The notes: generated from the sequence alone by a model not told the origin. A DNA stretch of 64,000 nt from Cupriavidus alkaliphilus (GCF_900094595.1 NZ_FMAD01000014.1:1-64000), one strand, 5' to 3'. Counted from the stretch's first letter, positions 51,387 to 60,215 are shown. Program-made: numbers and translations.

Positions 51387-53108
51387 TCACGCCGCGATGC
51401 CGGCATTGCCGTCCATGCCGCGCACGCGCGGCAGGTTCAGCGGGCGCGCGCTGACTTCGCGGGCGCTGCGCAGCCATTGCGCCATCACGTCCCAGATCGG
51501 CGCCCCGCCTGATTCACGCGCTTCCTCCGCGACCGGTGCCCAGCCGGCTACCTTGTAGGTCTTGCCGGCCTCCAGCGGCTTGCCCGCAAGGCGCATGTCG
51601 GTGATGCGCTTGCCCATGCCGGCGGCCGGATCGATGGTGTACTGCAGGCCGCCGACGCGCACCATGTCGCCGCCCTGCTGGTAGTACGGGTCGGGATTGA
51701 ACAGGTTGTCGGCGACGTCTTCGAGGATGGTCTTGATGGTCGCGCCGCTCATCTGCGTCACCGTGGTGTACGGGTACGTGATGGCGGTCTGGTCCATCAG
51801 GTGCTCCATGGTGATGGCCTGGCCCGGCAGCAGCGTGGTGCCCCAGCGGAAGCCCGGCGAGAACGCGATCTGCGCGCCTTGCGCCTGCATCAGGCCGTCG
51901 AGGATCAGCTGGTCGAAGGTGCCGTTGAAATTGCCGCGGCGGTACAGCAGGCCACGGTTGACGGCGAGGACTTCGGACAGCTTCTTTTCATACGGCGCCC
52001 GAACCTTGCTGATGAGCGCATCCATGGCCGGGTCGGCCGGCAGGTAGTTGGCGAAGACCGGCAGCAGCCGGTAGCGGAAGTCCGCCACCTTGCCGTTTTT
52101 CACGTCGAAATCGAGCACGCCGAGGAACTTGCCGTTGGAGCCGGCATTGGTCACGAGCGTGGTGCCGCCGGCGTTCTTCACCGCCACCGGCGCGGGCACA
52201 CCGTCATGGGTATGGCCGCCGAGGATGGCGTCGAGCCCGCGCACGCGCGAGGCCAGTTTCAGGTCGACATCCATGCCGTTGTGCGACAGCAGCACCACCG
52301 CCTGCGCGCCCTTGCCGCGCGCGGCGTCGATGACCTGCTGCAGGTTCTCTTCCTGGATGCCGAAGGTCCAGTCCGGCACGAAGTAGCGCGGATTGGCGAT
52401 GGGGGTGTAGGGGAACGCCTGGCCGATGATGGCCACCGGCACGCCGTTGATCTCGCGGATCACGTACGGATCGAACACCGGGTCGCCGAAGTCGTTGGTC
52501 TTGATGTTCTGCGCCAGGAACGCGACCTTGCCCTTGAAGTCCTTGTCGACGATCTCCCTGACGCGCTCGGCGCCCAGGGTCATCTCCCAGTGCGGCGTCA
52601 TCACGTCGACGCCCAGCGCCAGCGCGGCATCGACCATGTCCTGGCCCTTGGTCCACAGCGCCGTGGCCGAGCCCTGCCAGGTATCGCCGCCGTCGAGCAG
52701 CAAGGCGCCCGGCCGGCCGGCCTTGAGCCGCTTCACCAGCGTGGCCAGGTGTGCAAACCCGCCGACCTTGCCGTAGCGGCGCGCCGCCTCGTTGAAATCG
52801 AGGTAGGTGAAGGCATGCGCCTGCGCAGTGCCGGGGCGGATGCCGTAGTGGCGCAGCAGCGCCTCGCCGACCAGGTGCGGCGGCTTGCCGGCATAGTCGC
52901 CGATGCCGAGGTTGACGTTGGGTTCGCGGAAGTACACCGGCCGCAGCTGCGCATGGCAGTCGGTGAAATGCAGCAGGTGCACGTTGCCGAAGCGCGGCAG
53001 GTCGTACATGGCCTCGGCGGCCTGCGCGGCGTGCGCATCCTGGTGGGGGAACGTCATGCCGCCGGCGCCGGCGATGGCCAGCACCTGCAGGAACTCGCGT
53101 CGGTTCAT
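51387..53108 (-). CDS. soxB: Sox thiosulfohydrolase SoxB
   Basis: A 573-residue periplasmic dimanganese hydrolase that releases sulfate from the SoxY-bound sulfur substrate. A Tat-type signal (NRREFLQVLAIAGAGG) is followed by the 5'-nucleotidase-family metallophosphatase domain: HFTDCHAQ, LLDGGDTWQGSA, LSHNGMDVDL and LGGHTHDG, then a C-terminal domain with FNGTFDQLILDGLM. It is the last gene of the sox series. The ATG at 53108 is preceded by GGAAGAG. Confidence 0.96.
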   Translation of the reverse strand: MNRREFLQVLAIAGAGGMTFPHQDAHAAQAAEAMYDLPRFGNVHLLHFTDCHAQLRPVYFREPNVNLGIGDYAGKPPHLVGEALLRHYGIRPGTAQAHAFTYLDFNEAARRYGKVGGFAHLATLVKRLKAGRPGALLLDGGDTWQGSATALWTKGQDMVDAALALGVDVMTPHWEMTLGAERVREIVDKDFKGKVAFLAQNIKTNDFGDPVFDPYVIREINGVPVAIIGQAFPYTPIANPRYFVPDWTFGIQEENLQQVIDAARGKGAQAVVLLSHNGMDVDLKLASRVRGLDAILGGHTHDGVPAPVAVKNAGGTTLVTNAGSNGKFLGVLDFDVKNGKVADFRYRLLPVFANYLPADPAMDALISKVRAPYEKKLSEVLAVNRGLLYRRGNFNGTFDQLILDGLMQAQGAQIAFSPGFRWGTTLLPGQAITMEHLMDQTAITYPYTTVTQMSGATIKTILEDVADNLFNPDPYYQQGGDMVRVGGLQYTIDPAAGMGKRITDMRLAGKPLEAGKTYKVAGWAPVAEEARESGGAPIWDVMAQWLRSAREVSARPLNLPRVRGMDGNAGIAA

Positions 53109-53165
53109 GTCTCTTCCTGTGGATAAGTGCGTGCCGGTGTGCGCGTGGCGTCCGGCATCGCATCG

Positions 53166-53660
53166 CTATGGCTTTGCGTAACGCTCCAGCGCGGCCACGT
53201 CGTCTTCGAGCATCTCGCCCACTTCCTTCTGCACCACGCGGCCGCGCGCGTCGATCACGTACAGTTCCGGCAGCCCCTTGCGCTTGCCGAACACCGCCTG
53301 CAGCGCGGGCGAATCCATGGTCGCGGCGAAGGTGTAGCCGCGCTTCTTCATGTAATCGGCGGCTTCGCGCGGATCCTTGTCGATGCTGATGGTCAGCACC
53401 TGCAGCGGCGTGCCGCGCGTGCGCTCGTACAGCTTCTGCAGGCGCGGGTTCTGCATCGCGCAGAACGGACACCACGTGGCCCAGTACTCGACCACCAGCG
53501 GCTTGCCGGACAGCGCGGCCGCGCTCAGCGTGCGGCCGTCGAGGGTGCGGACCTCGGGCAGGCGCACGGTGTCGCCCACCTCCAGCGCGGCGGCGCCGGC
53601 CGCGGCCAGCATCAGGCTCGCGGCCAGCAGCGCGCGCAGCAGCATGGCGGGCGCGCGCAT
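53166..53660 (-). CDS. TlpA/SoxW-type periplasmic thioredoxin
   Basis: A 164-residue exported thioredoxin-like protein: signal peptide (MLLRALLAASLMLAAAGAAA), active site WATWCPFC with Cys64 and Cys67, then LPELYVIDARGRVVQKEVG. Placed between soxX and soxB, it fits SoxW/SoxS-type proteins that keep SoxYZ or c-type cytochrome cysteines reduced. It starts five bases after the soxX stop, so it is certainly in the operon. The upstream extension in this frame is a soxX shadow. Confidence 0.85.
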   Translation of the reverse strand: MRAPAMLLRALLAASLMLAAAGAAALEVGDTVRLPEVRTLDGRTLSAAALSGKPLVVEYWATWCPFCAMQNPRLQKLYERTRGTPLQVLTISIDKDPREAADYMKKRGYTFAATMDSPALQAVFGKRKGLPELYVIDARGRVVQKEVGEMLEDDVAALERYAKP

Positions 53661-53665
53661 CGGCG

Positions 53666-54340
53666 TTACTGGTTGACCGGCGAGGCCGGGTCGAGCAGCA
53701 GCGCCATCACGTCGCGGATCTGGGCCTCGGTCAGGATGCCCTTGTGGCCGAAGCGCGGCATGTTGGAGCAGGCGGCGTAGGCGCTGGAGTCCCAGATCTT
53801 GCCCCAGGTGTACTTGATGACTTCCTGCGAGTTGCCGCGCAGCTTGCCGTACTGGTACAGCGACGGACCGATATTGCCGAACGAGATCTCGGCCTTGGTC
53901 ATCTGGTGGCAGGCGTAGCAGTTGCCGCCATTGGTGCCGCCGACCTGGTCGGTGAACTGCATGCCGCGGCCGTTCTGGGCGACCTTCTCGCCTTCCTTCC
54001 AGTCGCCGAGCCATTTGTCGTCGGCCGGGTACTTGATCTGCTTCAGCTCGGCGGCTTCGACCTTCTTCGCCACTTTCGCCGGCACCCTGGTGCGGTCCGG
54101 GTACTGGCTGCAGGCCTGCTGCATGCCGTCCTGGTTCAGCACGCCCTCGACCGTGACCGGGCCGCGCGAAGAGAACGAGTCTTCGATCAGGTGCTTCATG
54201 TCGGCGCCGCTGACGGCGGCGGGCCTGGCCTTGGCGGGGCGGGCCTTGGCGCCGCCCTGTGCGCTCTCCTGTGCGTAGGCGCCGGTCGCCAGCAGGGCGG
54301 CCAGGGCCGCGACGGCCACTGCCTTGGTATGTCGTTGCAT
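53666..54340 (-). CDS. soxX: Sox c-type cytochrome SoxX
   Basis: A 224-residue periplasmic monohaem cytochrome c. A signal peptide (AVAVAALAALLATGAYA) and a Lys/Ala/Pro linker precede the haem motif CYACH (residues 141-145). The distal Met is likely in CSNMPRFGHKGILT. With SoxA it forms SoxAX, which joins thiosulfate oxidatively to the SoxY cysteine. The N-terminal region (residues 45-110) makes it longer than the short SoxX of Paracoccus. It starts 19 bases after soxA. Confidence 0.93.
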   Translation of the reverse strand: MQRHTKAVAVAALAALLATGAYAQESAQGGAKARPAKARPAAVSGADMKHLIEDSFSSRGPVTVEGVLNQDGMQQACSQYPDRTRVPAKVAKKVEAAELKQIKYPADDKWLGDWKEGEKVAQNGRGMQFTDQVGGTNGGNCYACHQMTKAEISFGNIGPSLYQYGKLRGNSQEVIKYTWGKIWDSSAYAACSNMPRFGHKGILTEAQIRDVMALLLDPASPVNQ

Positions 54341-54359
54341 GGTGTCTCTCCCGTCCTGG

Positions 54360-55187
54360 TCAGCGCTTCATCGCCGGGCCGTCGTAAGTGCCGCCGTTGG
54401 CGTTCCTGGCCAGGAACATGGTCAGCGCGGTGATCACGTCCGAGCCATAGGCGGGTTCGGGAAAGCGCTGCTGGCGCAGGCAGTCGTACAGGCGGTGCTG
54501 CATGGTGCGGACCTCGCCCTGCGACACGCGATAGGCGGGCCAGGTGGTGTAGGCCGCCTGCGCGCCCTTGTCGGTCAGCAGGTTGGGCAGGTCTTGCAGG
54601 CGGATGCGCTGGCCGTCAACCGCATGGCAGGTGGCGCAGGCAAAGTCATAGGCACCGCCGCGGTAGAAGAACATCTTCTCGCCCAGCGCATAGGTGCGCT
54701 TCTCTTCCGGATGGCTGAGCTGCACGTTCATCTTCACGCCGCGCGACTCGCCGGTCAGGTAGGCCGCCAGCCGTTCGATCTCGGATGGCTTGCCCGACGA
54801 CGAGAACGGGTTTTTGGTGGCCTCTTCCTTGCTCAGCCCCTGCAACGTCATGCGGCAGTGGGCCAGCCGCTGCTCCAGGTCCATCACCTTGTTGGTGTCC
54901 TTGAAGTAGCGCGGCAGCTCGGCGTAGGCGCCCTTGGTCACGCCCGGGCCCTTGCCCAGGTCGCATTGCTCGAGCGAGGCGTTTTTCGGCCCCGCGGGCT
55001 TTTTCCACAGCTCTTCGCCGGCGGCTTCCCACAGCTCGGCGGGATTGCCTTCGGCCAGCATCTGGCGATATTTGGCGATTTCGTCGGCGGTGCTGCCCTG
55101 CGCGTGCACGGCGGCAGCGCCTGCGGCCGCCGCGGTGGCGGCCAGCGCCAGCGCAGCACGCCGGGCCAGGCTTGGGATCGGTTTCAT
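54360..55187 (-). CDS. soxA: Sox c-type cytochrome SoxA
   Basis: A 275-residue monohaem SoxA. Signal peptide (LALAATAAAAGAAAVHA) and the haem motif CATCH (residues 184-188). Cys236 is in DCLRQQRFP, the position of the cysteine persulfide haem ligand in SoxA. Cys75 and Cys111 remain from a lost N-terminal haem and probably form a disulfide. It is the catalytic partner of SoxX, transcribed immediately before it. Confidence 0.93.
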   Translation of the reverse strand: MKPIPSLARRAALALAATAAAAGAAAVHAQGSTADEIAKYRQMLAEGNPAELWEAAGEELWKKPAGPKNASLEQCDLGKGPGVTKGAYAELPRYFKDTNKVMDLEQRLAHCRMTLQGLSKEEATKNPFSSSGKPSEIERLAAYLTGESRGVKMNVQLSHPEEKRTYALGEKMFFYRGGAYDFACATCHAVDGQRIRLQDLPNLLTDKGAQAAYTTWPAYRVSQGEVRTMQHRLYDCLRQQRFPEPAYGSDVITALTMFLARNANGGTYDGPAMKR

Positions 55188-55268
55188 GGGGCTTCTCCTC
55201 GCGGCCGCGCCTTGCGGGACGGGCCGTTTTTTCTGTCTTGTCTTGCCGTCAGGCCGCGCCAGCCCGGC

Positions 55269-55733
55269 TCAGGGCTTGATATACGCGTAGCCTTCCTCGG
55301 CCTGCAGGCGGGCGATCTCGACCACGCCGGCCTGGACCACCTTGGCTTCCATCAACAGCTGCGACTCGCTGATCTTGCGCGCGGTCAGCGTATTGCGGCA
55401 CACGCGGAACTCCACGCCTTCGGCGGCCAGCGCGCCTACCGGGCTCTCGAAGCTGTTGCCGCGCGCGTCCTTGGCGCCTTCCACCAGAAAGTCGATGCCG
55501 TAGCCGAACGCGACCACCACGATCTTGGTGCCGGGGGCGCCATTCAGGTGGTTGCGCAGGTTGCCCATCGCGCGCACCGCCTGGTCGATGCCTTCCGACA
55601 GCTGGTACACCACCTTCACGCGCCCGCCCTTGCCCGGCCCCGCCGCTGCGGACTGGCCGGACTGTGCCGAGGCCTTCGCCGCCAGGCCGATGGCAGCCAG
55701 CGCCGCCGATGCTCGAATAAATGCTCGCCGCAT
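55269..55733 (-). CDS. Periplasmic DsrE-like sulfur protein in the sox operon
   Basis: A 154-residue exported protein: N-terminal signal with an arginine pair (MRRAFIRASAALAAIGLAAKASA), then a DsrE/DsrF-like fold (RVKVVYQLSEGIDQAVRAMGNLRNHLNG, KIVVVAFGYGIDFLVEGAKD, GVEFRVCRNTLTARKI). The single cysteine in FRVCRNTL is at the DsrE-family active position. Cytoplasmic relatives carry persulfides; an exported version between soxZ and soxA suggests a periplasmic sulfur carrier. Function here is inferred. Confidence 0.8.
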   Translation of the reverse strand: MRRAFIRASAALAAIGLAAKASAQSGQSAAAGPGKGGRVKVVYQLSEGIDQAVRAMGNLRNHLNGAPGTKIVVVAFGYGIDFLVEGAKDARGNSFESPVGALAAEGVEFRVCRNTLTARKISESQLLMEAKVVQAGVVEIARLQAEEGYAYIKP

Positions 55734-55831
55734 AATGCTCCTTCGGGCCGGGTCCGTCCCGGCATTCCGCCCCGAACCTTAGCAGAGGACGGCGCGGCGT
55801 GCCGGCGCCATGCAAGCGTGGCCGCGCGGCC

Positions 55832-56143
55832 TCAGGCGATGGTGGCCTCGTCGGTGCGCTTGTCGCCCTTGTTGTCGATCCAGGTCACGGCGACCTTGTC
55901 GCCCTTGGCGCCGCCCTTGAACTTGAAGTTCAGGAACGGGTCCTTGGACACCGCCGGGCCGAACTGGGCGCGGAACACTTCCTTGCCCTTGCACTGGGCG
56001 GTCACGGTCTGGATATGCCAGGCCGGCACGACCTTGCCGGACGCATCCTTGCGCTGGCCGGTCTCCATGTCGTGCTTCATCAGAATCTTGACGTCCACCA
56101 CGCCGCCGTTTTCGGTGGCGCGTACGCGCATCGGGTCTGCCAT
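55832..56143 (-). CDS. soxZ: Sulfur carrier complex subunit SoxZ
   Basis: A 103-residue SoxZ: MRVRATENGGVVDVKILMKHDMETGQRKDASGKVVPAWHIQTV near the N-terminus and DPFLNFKFKGGAKGDKVAVTWIDNKG are family hallmarks. It has no signal peptide and is exported with SoxY. SoxYZ carries the intermediates on the SoxY cysteine. It starts 49 bases after the soxY stop. Confidence 0.96.
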   Translation of the reverse strand: MADPMRVRATENGGVVDVKILMKHDMETGQRKDASGKVVPAWHIQTVTAQCKGKEVFRAQFGPAVSKDPFLNFKFKGGAKGDKVAVTWIDNKGDKRTDEATIA

Positions 56144-56192
56144 GTGTTTCTCCTGTTGCAGTTTGGCGGGAATCTCGGTCGGGGACGCGGCG

Positions 56193-56648
56193 TCAGCCGC
56201 CGCAGCCGCCCAGCGTGACCTTGATTTCCTTCGATGCCACGTACCACTTGCCGCCGGCCTTGACCGCGGCGTGCACCACCGAGGTCTGGCCCATCTTCAC
56301 GCGCGTGGAGACGAACGGCTCGGTGCCGGCCGGGATGATGAAATCTGCGGCCAGGGTGTTGGGGTTCTTTTCCACCAGGATGGCGATCTGCTCGGTATCC
56401 GGCAGGGTGCTGGTCACGGCCACCGGCACCACGGCGCCGTTTTCGGCGATATCGGGGGCGTTGAAGGTAATGGCGGTGCTTTTCTCGGTGCCACTGCCGC
56501 CGAGGGCCTTGATCACGTCGGCAACGCTCTTGCCGTCAAAGGCGTTCTTGTTCCACTCGGCCGCCTGCGCTTCGCTGATCAGGCCGGTGGCGGCCATCAG
56601 CGACAGGACAGCGGTGACCCGCAGCACTTCTCGTCGTTTGGAATTCAT
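56193..56648 (-). CDS. soxY: Sulfur carrier subunit SoxY
   Basis: A 151-residue SoxY with a Tat-like leader (SKRREVLRVTAVLSLMAATG) and the swinging C-terminal arm EIKVTLGGCGG, whose Cys149 carries sulfur intermediates. The body has AEWNKNAFDGKSVADVIKALGG and NAPDIAENGAVVPVAVTS. The ATG at 56648 has GGAGAGCAAG upstream; the longer upstream frame is rejected. Confidence 0.96.
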   Translation of the reverse strand: MNSKRREVLRVTAVLSLMAATGLISEAQAAEWNKNAFDGKSVADVIKALGGSGTEKSTAITFNAPDIAENGAVVPVAVTSTLPDTEQIAILVEKNPNTLAADFIIPAGTEPFVSTRVKMGQTSVVHAAVKAGGKWYVASKEIKVTLGGCGG

Positions 56649-56804
56649 TGCTTGCTCTCCGGCTACTCCGTTCCAGTCGGTCGTGGACCGTTCCAGGGGT
56701 GTTGCATGCGGCCGGTACATCGCCGGCCGCTGGTTGTCCCGGGCCGCGCGGCTTTCACTGCCCGGCCCGGTGCATCGGCGGACTGCCCGCTGTGGCAGTC
56801 GGTC

Positions 56805-57131
56805 TTACTTGGCGGGGGCGCCTGCCAGCACCCACTCGACCACGGTCTTCAGGTCGGCGTCGCTGATGGCGGCGTTGGCCGGCATCGGCACCGGACCCCA
56901 GACGCCAGAGCCACCGCTCTTGACCTTCTTGCTCAGGGTCGCCAGGGCGTTCTTGTCGCCCTTGTACTTGGTCGCCACTTCCTTGTAGGACGGGCCGACC
57001 AGCTTCTTGTCGACCTGGTGGCAACCCATGCAGGCGTTCTTGTTGGCGATCTCCTGTGCCTTGGCGGCATCGACCGCGTGGGCCGATGCGGCGGCGCCGA
57101 GCATCAGCGCTGCGATGACAAACTGCTTCAT
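56805..57131 (-). CDS. Small c-type cytochrome in the sox operon
   Basis: A 108-residue periplasmic class I cytochrome c (c551/c552 type): signal peptide (QFVIAALMLGAAASAHA), haem motif CMGCH, KLVGPSYKEVATKYKG, and Met ligand in VWGPVPMPANAAISDADLKTVVEWVLAG. It closely resembles the C-terminal haem domain of the neighbouring SoxD, suggesting duplication. Probable electron acceptor for SoxAX or SoxCD. It lies between soxD and soxY. Confidence 0.88.
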   Translation of the reverse strand: MKQFVIAALMLGAAASAHAVDAAKAQEIANKNACMGCHQVDKKLVGPSYKEVATKYKGDKNALATLSKKVKSGGSGVWGPVPMPANAAISDADLKTVVEWVLAGAPAK

Positions 57132-57248
57132 TGTTAAGCTCTCCAAGCTCTGTAAAGCCGTGGGGACGGCAAAGGCCACGCGGCCGTGCTGCAATGGCCT
57201 GGCGGCACACACCGGCCGCCGCCTGGGGGCACTGCGGCGGCCAGTCCG

Positions 57249-58295
57249 CTATTTTGCCTCAAGAATCCAGCCCACCATGGCCTGCACGTCCGAATCCGGG
57301 ATTTGCGGCTGCGGCGGCATCGGCACGGCGCCCCACGCGCCCTGCCCGCCCGCCTTGACCTTGCGCGCCAGTGCCGCATGCGCATCCTGCCCCTTGTACT
57401 TGCCCGCGATGTCGGCGAACGACGGCCCCACCAGCTTGCGATCCATCGCGTGGCAGGCCACGCATTGATACTGGCTGGCCAGGCGCGCGCCCGGCGCGGG
57501 CGCCGTCGCGGCCACGGCTGCGCCGCCTGGCCTGGCCGCGCCCGCGGCCGCGATGCCGCGCACCGGGCCGAAGGCGCGCTGCTGCTGCGCCAGGTCGCCG
57601 TGGGCGTCGCGGGCATAGTCCGGCATCGACGAGGCGATCGAAACCTGCTCCGCGCAGCGCGACATGCACGCGGTGTTGCGGGTATCCGGCCGGCCGCGTC
57701 CCGGCCACAGGCCGTGTTCGGTGGTCATGCCGGCGCGGTTGGGCATGCGCCGCTGGACCTCGGCGATATTGGCGTCGGACAGCGCGAAGTCGGCCGGCAC
57801 GATCTCGCCCAGGTGGAGCAGGTAGGCGGTCACCGCATAGACCTCGCTCACGCTCAGGCTCTTGGGCGCGTTCCACGGCATCGCGCGGTGGATATAGTCC
57901 CACAGCGTGCTGACCGTGCTGACCTTCATCAGCGTGGTGCGGTACGGCTGGTTGCCGGTCATGCCGGCGACGCGCCCGCGCCGGATGTCCTCGGCGGTGG
58001 TGCCGCCCACCAGCGGCGTGAACACCTCGTTCGATTCGCCGAAGTCGCCGTGGCACGACGCGCACTTGCCGTCCCAGACCTTCTGGCCCTGCGCCACCGT
58101 GCCGCTGCCCTTGGGCAGGCCCTTGAAGTCCGGGCGCACGTCGATGTCCCACGCGGCCAGCTCGGCCGGCGTGGCGGTGCGGCCAAGTGCCGCACGCGCT
58201 TCACTCGTGCCGCTTGCCGCCGCGGATGGCGACACGGCGCAGCCGGCCGCCAGCATCAGCGCCGCAGCGATCCTGAGCTCAACCCACATGGACAT
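57249..58295 (-). CDS. soxD: Sulfane dehydrogenase dihaem cytochrome SoxD
   Basis: A 348-residue dihaem cytochrome c. Signal with an LMLAAGCAVS stretch, first haem CASCH (region GKCASCHGDFGESNEVFTPL), a long middle with MPNRAGMTTEHGLWPGRG and an extra Cys pair (TACMSRCAEQ), then an Ala/Pro linker and a C-terminal haem CVACH in a c551-like domain with KLVGPSFADIAGKYKG. It is the electron-accepting partner of SoxC. Its start overlaps the soxC end by 17 bases. Confidence 0.92.
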   Translation of the reverse strand: MSMWVELRIAAALMLAAGCAVSPSAAASGTSEARAALGRTATPAELAAWDIDVRPDFKGLPKGSGTVAQGQKVWDGKCASCHGDFGESNEVFTPLVGGTTAEDIRRGRVAGMTGNQPYRTTLMKVSTVSTLWDYIHRAMPWNAPKSLSVSEVYAVTAYLLHLGEIVPADFALSDANIAEVQRRMPNRAGMTTEHGLWPGRGRPDTRNTACMSRCAEQVSIASSMPDYARDAHGDLAQQQRAFGPVRGIAAAGAARPGGAAVAATAPAPGARLASQYQCVACHAMDRKLVGPSFADIAGKYKGQDAHAALARKVKAGGQGAWGAVPMPPQPQIPDSDVQAMVGWILEAK

Positions 58296-59628
58296 TGGTC
58301 ACCTCGCCGCCGGCCGCCACCTGCCAGCTCTGGATCGCGTTGTTGTGATAGATCGAGCGCGTGCCGCGCACCGCGCGCAGCTGCCCCAGCATCGGCTGCA
58401 CGTAGCCGGTCTCGTCGATGGCGCGGCTTTGCAGGATGGCCGGGCCGCCGTCCCAGACCCAGTCCAGGTTGAAGCGCGTCAGGCATTTGGACAGCACCGG
58501 CGCCTCCAGCCTTGCGGTGCGCCAGTTGCGCCCGCCGTCGGTCGAGACATCGACCCGCTTGACGCGGCCGCGCCCGGACCACGCCAGGCCGCTGATGTTG
58601 TAGAAGCCCTTGCCCACCAGCTGCTGCCCTCCCGACGGCGTGGTGATGACCGACTTGCACTCCTGGATCGAGGTGTACTGGCGCAGCTTGCCGTCGGGCA
58701 TCATGTCGACGTAGTGGATGGTCTCGTCCTTGGCGTTCCAGGGCTGGTCGCCCAGCTCTAGCCGGCGCAGCCACTTGACCCACGACACGCCCTGCACGCC
58801 CGGCACCACCAGCCGCAGCGGGTAGCCGTTCTCGGGGCGCAGCATCTCGCCGTTCATGCCCCAGGCGACGATGATCTCGTCGGCCAGCTCCATCGGGATG
58901 GTGCGCGTCATCGACGAGCCGTCGCCGCCCTCGGCCAGCAGGTAGCGGCCGCGGCGCAGGTCGGCGCCGGCGTCGTCCAGCAGCACCCGCAGCGGCACCC
59001 CGGTGAATTCGCAGCACGAGAGCATGCCGTGGGTGTACTGCACCGTGGGCACCGCGACGTTGCCCCATTCCATGCCGGTATTGGCGCCGCATTCGATGAA
59101 ATGCATGCGCGACACCGCCGGCAGGCGCATCAGGTCGTCCATGGTGTAGACCCGCGGCCTGCGCACCAGGCCGTTGATCATCAGGCGATGGCGCGCCGGA
59201 TCGATATCGTGCCAGCCCTGGTGGTGGCGCTCGAAGTGCAGGCCGTTGGGAGTGATGATGCCGAAGAAGCCCTGCAGCGGCGCGAACGCCACCGAAGCCG
59301 CCGACACCCGGGTCAGGCCGGGCGACTCGCGCCGGATCAGGTTTTTCTCATGGACCGAGGGCTGGCCATAGGGTCGCGCCGCAACCGGCTGACCCAGCGA
59401 CGTGGCCCACGGCTGCGGCTGCAGGATGGCGGCATCGCCGTCCGCGGCCAGCGCCTGCCGGCCCGCCGCCGCCGTGGCAATGCCCGCGGCGGCGCCCAGG
59501 AAGCTCTTGCGCAGGAAGTCGCGCCGCGGCGCGTCGAGGCCGTGCCGGCCGATGTCCTGCTGCAGCGATGCGCTGACGAAGTGCTCGGGCGCGGGCACGA
59601 TGCGCCCGGGCCGGTTCCGTTCCTGCAA
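58279..59628 (-). CDS. soxC: Sulfane dehydrogenase molybdopterin subunit SoxC
   Basis: A 449-residue sulfite-oxidase-family molybdenum protein. A Tat motif (RRDFLRKSFLG, residues 35-45) follows a ~34-residue extension. The Mo-ligand cysteine is Cys180 in HFIECGANTG. GRGRVKRVDVSTDGGRNW marks the dimerisation domain. SoxCD oxidises the sulfane sulfur on SoxY, so its presence predicts full oxidation of thiosulfate to sulfate without sulfur globules. It heads the structural sox genes downstream of soxR. Confidence 0.95.
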   Translation of the reverse strand: MQERNRPGRIVPAPEHFVSASLQQDIGRHGLDAPRRDFLRKSFLGAAAGIATAAAGRQALAADGDAAILQPQPWATSLGQPVAARPYGQPSVHEKNLIRRESPGLTRVSAASVAFAPLQGFFGIITPNGLHFERHHQGWHDIDPARHRLMINGLVRRPRVYTMDDLMRLPAVSRMHFIECGANTGMEWGNVAVPTVQYTHGMLSCCEFTGVPLRVLLDDAGADLRRGRYLLAEGGDGSSMTRTIPMELADEIIVAWGMNGEMLRPENGYPLRLVVPGVQGVSWVKWLRRLELGDQPWNAKDETIHYVDMMPDGKLRQYTSIQECKSVITTPSGGQQLVGKGFYNISGLAWSGRGRVKRVDVSTDGGRNWRTARLEAPVLSKCLTRFNLDWVWDGGPAILQSRAIDETGYVQPMLGQLRAVRGTRSIYHNNAIQSWQVAAGGEVTNVHVG

Positions 59629-59744
59629 TGCGGTCTCCTCCGGCGCGCTCGCCCTGGTCGGTCAGACCGGTCGGCATGCCTGTTGTACAGGGCGCTGCAA
59701 CGGGTGCGGCGCCGCCGTTTGCTGCCGGAAGAGTGGTGGCGCGG

Positions 59745-60128
59745 CTACCCTGCGGGGCGCCGCCGGCGCGCCGGGGCTTCCGGCGCGGGCTGTGCCATGA
59801 AGCGGTCTACCACGCCGGAGGGCAAGGCGTTGTCCTCCAGCCGGCTCGCCACCTGCACGCAGACCGTGCGGCACAGCTCGATCACGCTTTCGTCCGCAAT
59901 GGCGTAGAACACCAGGTTCGCCTCCTTGCGGCGCGACAGCACGCCCGAGCGGTACATCGCGTTGAGATGCCGCGACACGTTGGTCTGCGACGAACCCACC
60001 GTCTCGACCACCGTGCTGACCGGCTTCTCGCCATCGCACAAGGCGTGCAGGATCTTCAGCCGCGTCGGCTCCGCCAGCAGGCTGAAATAACCCGATACCT
60101 TTTCGAACACGCGATCCAGCTCTTCCAT
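59745..60128 (-). CDS. soxR: ArsR-family sulfur-responsive repressor SoxR
   Basis: A 127-residue (short start) ArsR-family regulator: YFSLLAEPTRLKILHALCDGEKPVSTVVETVGSSQTNVSRHLNAMYRSGVLSRRKEANLVFYAI is the winged helix. Cys31 in the second helix and Cys86/Cys90 in the last helix are placed like the persulfide-sensing cysteines of SqrR/BigR/SoxR. The ATG at 60128 is preferred because the upstream starts (60164, 60179) would put an 8-6-8 operator palindrome inside the gene; they remain possible. It precedes soxC by 116 bases. Confidence 0.87.
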   Translation of the reverse strand: MEELDRVFEKVSGYFSLLAEPTRLKILHALCDGEKPVSTVVETVGSSQTNVSRHLNAMYRSGVLSRRKEANLVFYAIADESVIELCRTVCVQVASRLEDNALPSGVVDRFMAQPAPEAPARRRRPAG

Positions 60129-60145
60129 GCCGTCCAATATATTCG

Positions 60146-60167
60146 TATATGCGTGAATGCGCATATA
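60146..60167. promoter_or_regulatory. SoxR operator candidate
   Basis: TATATGCG-TGAATG-CGCATATA, a perfect 8-6-8 inverted repeat 18 bases before the preferred soxR ATG, in an A/T-rich patch that stands out from the surroundings. Suits binding of an ArsR-family dimer and autoregulation. Confidence 0.7.
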
Positions 60168-60215
60168 GTGTTTACCCATTGATGCAGCACAACATGAGGC
60201 GCCGCGCGCGCCGGC

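Noticed and set aside
54324-57137. 937-codon plus-strand frame across the sox genes
   Set aside because: Antisense to soxA, the DsrE-like gene, soxZ, soxY and the cytochrome, which are well supported.
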